Source: JAIQFV01 sp041494885
GTDB taxonomy: Bacteria > Acidobacteriota > Terriglobia > JAIQFV01
Assembly (NCBI GenBank): GCA_041494885.1
Contig: JBGQBO010000027.1
Location: forward strand, 9,921 to 73,920
Reading direction: 5' to 3'
DNA: 64,000 nt
The translations under genes and the position numbers were made by a program. Each line of letters starts with the position of its first letter. Positions within the stretch are counted from its first letter, which is position 1. The notes beneath the pieces are model-generated. The model saw only the letters and a list, made by a program, of their open reading frames with translations, made no database searches and had not been told where the DNA came from. Below are positions 63,401 to 64,000 of the stretch, piece after piece.

Positions 63401-64000
63401 AAGGCCACGGCAGGCGTCGGGGAAACAGTGCACTACACCATTGAAGTGAGCAACGGAACCAATGCCGGCGCCACATATGGGGAAATCATGATGACGGACA
63501 CGTTGCCGGTGGGGTTGACGATCGATTCCACGACCCTGGGGAACCTGAGAGTCCCTCTCCTGCCAGGAGAGCTCATGCCATTCTGCACGGTGTCGGTCTC
63601 TCCGCAGGTACTCACTTGCACATGGGCCTACAGTTCTGTCCAGAATCAATTGCCTCCTGGCGGAACGTGGACCCTCGAATACGATGCCGTCGTCGACTTG
63701 GGGATTCTGCCCACCGGTCAGACATCAGCCACACTGACCAACACCGCTACCGTGACCGCCTGCTCTCCGACCTCAAGCACGTGCACCGCCCTGCCGGAGC
63801 CCAATCTATCCGACAACACGGCCACCGCCACCGTCATCGTGCGCGCTCCTGACCTGGCCGTACGGAAGCTGTCCGATAAGACCACGGCAGGCGTCGGGGA
63901 AACAGTTCACTTCACCATTGAGGTGAGCAACGGACCCACCAGCGGCGCCGCGTCCGGGGTATTTACATTGACGGACACGTTGCCGACGGGGCTGACGATC
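60482..64000 (+). CDS. Giant secreted repeat protein (RCC1, Ig-like, HAF and DUF11 repeats), 5' part
   Basis: An uninterrupted frame of 1173 codons runs to the last base of the window. GGAGGAGG at 60467-60474 precedes the ATG by seven bases. Residues 1-24 look like a signal peptide (KLLNFIALSALALCAS). About 35-396: roughly seven RCC1-type repeats (SDGTVWAWGSN, AVAAGLSHAVAIKSDGTV). After a PPPPPAP linker, 403-500 form a beta domain (VCIDGACSALSQD) and 520-603 a putative Ig domain (AVPEGAEGVPYSLALSASGG). About 610-958: eight HAF repeats (HAFLYSNGVMTDLGTLGG). From 961, DUF11 repeats (DLSVRKLSDKATAGVGE and a second copy from 1121). Extracellular, probably adhesive or structural; no enzyme seen. 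Confidence 0.9.
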   Translation, partial: MKLLNFIALSALALCASTDPTITEARSRPVMRITSGNVFTWGNNFYGQLGDGTNTDKFSGVDVVIDGLGQPLTNVVAVAAGGGSTYVIKSDGTVWAWGSNQRGQLGDGTTTDSLAPIQVQGLTGMIAVAAGLSHAVAIKSDGTVWAWGSNIDGELGDGSTTDSFTPVQVNGLTGVTAVAAGSAHTLALKSDGTVLAWGSNSFLQLGYEPAGIEPLPVVAFTGAVAIAAGEGHSVAVKNDGTVWAWGDSQLVGSVYSPGPGPALVSGLAGVTAVASHGSHTVALKNDGTVWTWGNNQFGQLGNGTNDPVGRANSWSHTPAAQVNALNNVIAVTAGMNHTLALMGDGTVWAWGTYLAGNPADNQPTVENDLPVQVSGPANVAAVDSGYNHAIAMINTPPPPPAPVLSYSGEAGYGTDGVNPDIGTASTVFTLKTVYSHTGNLAPTSVNVCIDGACSALSQDTASTDPVLRNGDFTDGEQYTFTTTLAVGSHTYHFEASDGTIAGRLPETGELTGPTVINLSIITPAVPEGAEGVPYSLALSASGGTGPYTWSAPGFLVGFTIDPATGVISNPSPLEGIYTFTVFVTDSNGFVSSTNITITINAYTTPPPEQAFDIIDLGTLGGQTSVPVAMNSSGQVTGYSYTTTGATHAFIYSNGVMTDLGTLPGAVYITPSAINESGQVVGFSMTAAGVQHAFLYSNGVMTDLGTLGGTNSFANAINNSGQVTGWSNTADGSSHAFLYSNGVMTDLGTLGGTDSTAYAINNSGQVVGAANRSTGGFHAFLYGNGGMTDLGALGGGTFGHSEGRKINDLGQVAGQSTAASSPQHAFFYDRGVMNDIGTGGLWSFANAMSSSGQVVGYAFKGTGGYHAFLYDHGAMIDLGTLGGARSWAIAVNGSGTTVGASTTVNGQRAFIYRNGVMKAISSTSPAWQSLDSAVTVNDNGQIAGIGRINGQTHAFMFTAGSLPGPDLSVRKLSDKATAGVGETVHYTIEVSNGTNAGATYGEIMMTDTLPVGLTIDSTTLGNLRVPLLPGELMPFCTVSVSPQVLTCTWAYSSVQNQLPPGGTWTLEYDAVVDLGILPTGQTSATLTNTATVTACSPTSSTCTALPEPNLSDNTATATVIVRAPDLAVRKLSDKTTAGVGETVHFTIEVSNGPTSGAASGVFTLTDTLPTGLTI

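Overview
The window looks like a stretch of chromosome from a diderm bacterium with meso-diaminopimelate peptidoglycan, most likely an Acidobacteriota member. This placement is inferred from gene order and gene content, not from a marker-gene search. Outer-membrane type proteins (a patatin fused to a beta-barrel), a complete division/cell-wall cluster and many GTG/TTG starts support a diderm. No rRNA, tRNA, CRISPR array, complete insertion sequence or phage was seen.

Layout. (1) 1-15783, + strand: a compact dcw cluster, rsmH (3' end only)-ftsL-ftsI-murE-murF-mraY-murD-ftsW-murG-murC-ftsQ-ftsA-ftsZ, making lipid II and the divisome; murB and ddl are absent between murC and ftsQ. (2) 16131-25486, - strand: an exported transglutaminase-like protein with a decayed paralogue beside it, a GH57/DUF3536 glycosidase and glycogen branching enzyme GlgB, a metal-dependent cyclase-family protein and an exported M64-type peptidase. 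(3) 26022-35563, + strand: rpsO-pnp-rimO-pgpA-(IPT/NHL protein)-cinA-thpR-plsY-gpsA, mixing translation, RNA decay and phospholipid synthesis; a long hairpin precedes pnp. (4) 35863-43433, + strand: recG, rsmD, coaD, an aminotransferase, then manC and a phosphohexomutase, probably the GDP-mannose route. (5) 43856-53213, - strand: a small exported protein, a methyltransferase, an ABC exporter (ATPase plus permease), a patatin/outer-membrane barrel protein and an S10 carboxypeptidase. (6) 53594-64000: 1-Cys peroxiredoxin, a CxxC protein, an orphan PAS-histidine kinase, an exported tandem cupin, an unrecognised exported protein, a gene-poor kilobase, a 72-residue putative lipoprotein, and the start of a giant secreted protein (RCC1, Ig-like, HAF and DUF11 repeats) that runs off the end.

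The most unusual signals are in the DNA and RNA rather than in new gene families: a perfect 19-bp palindrome inside murE, a nested inverted repeat in front of ftsZ, an 82-nt hairpin in the pnp leader, an 11-G tract in glgB, and a recurring class of intergenic elements built of degenerate 6-8 nt words, four of them arranged as inverted arms. Strand-by-strand reading was done by eye; all start choices rest on visible ribosome-binding sites and family lengths.
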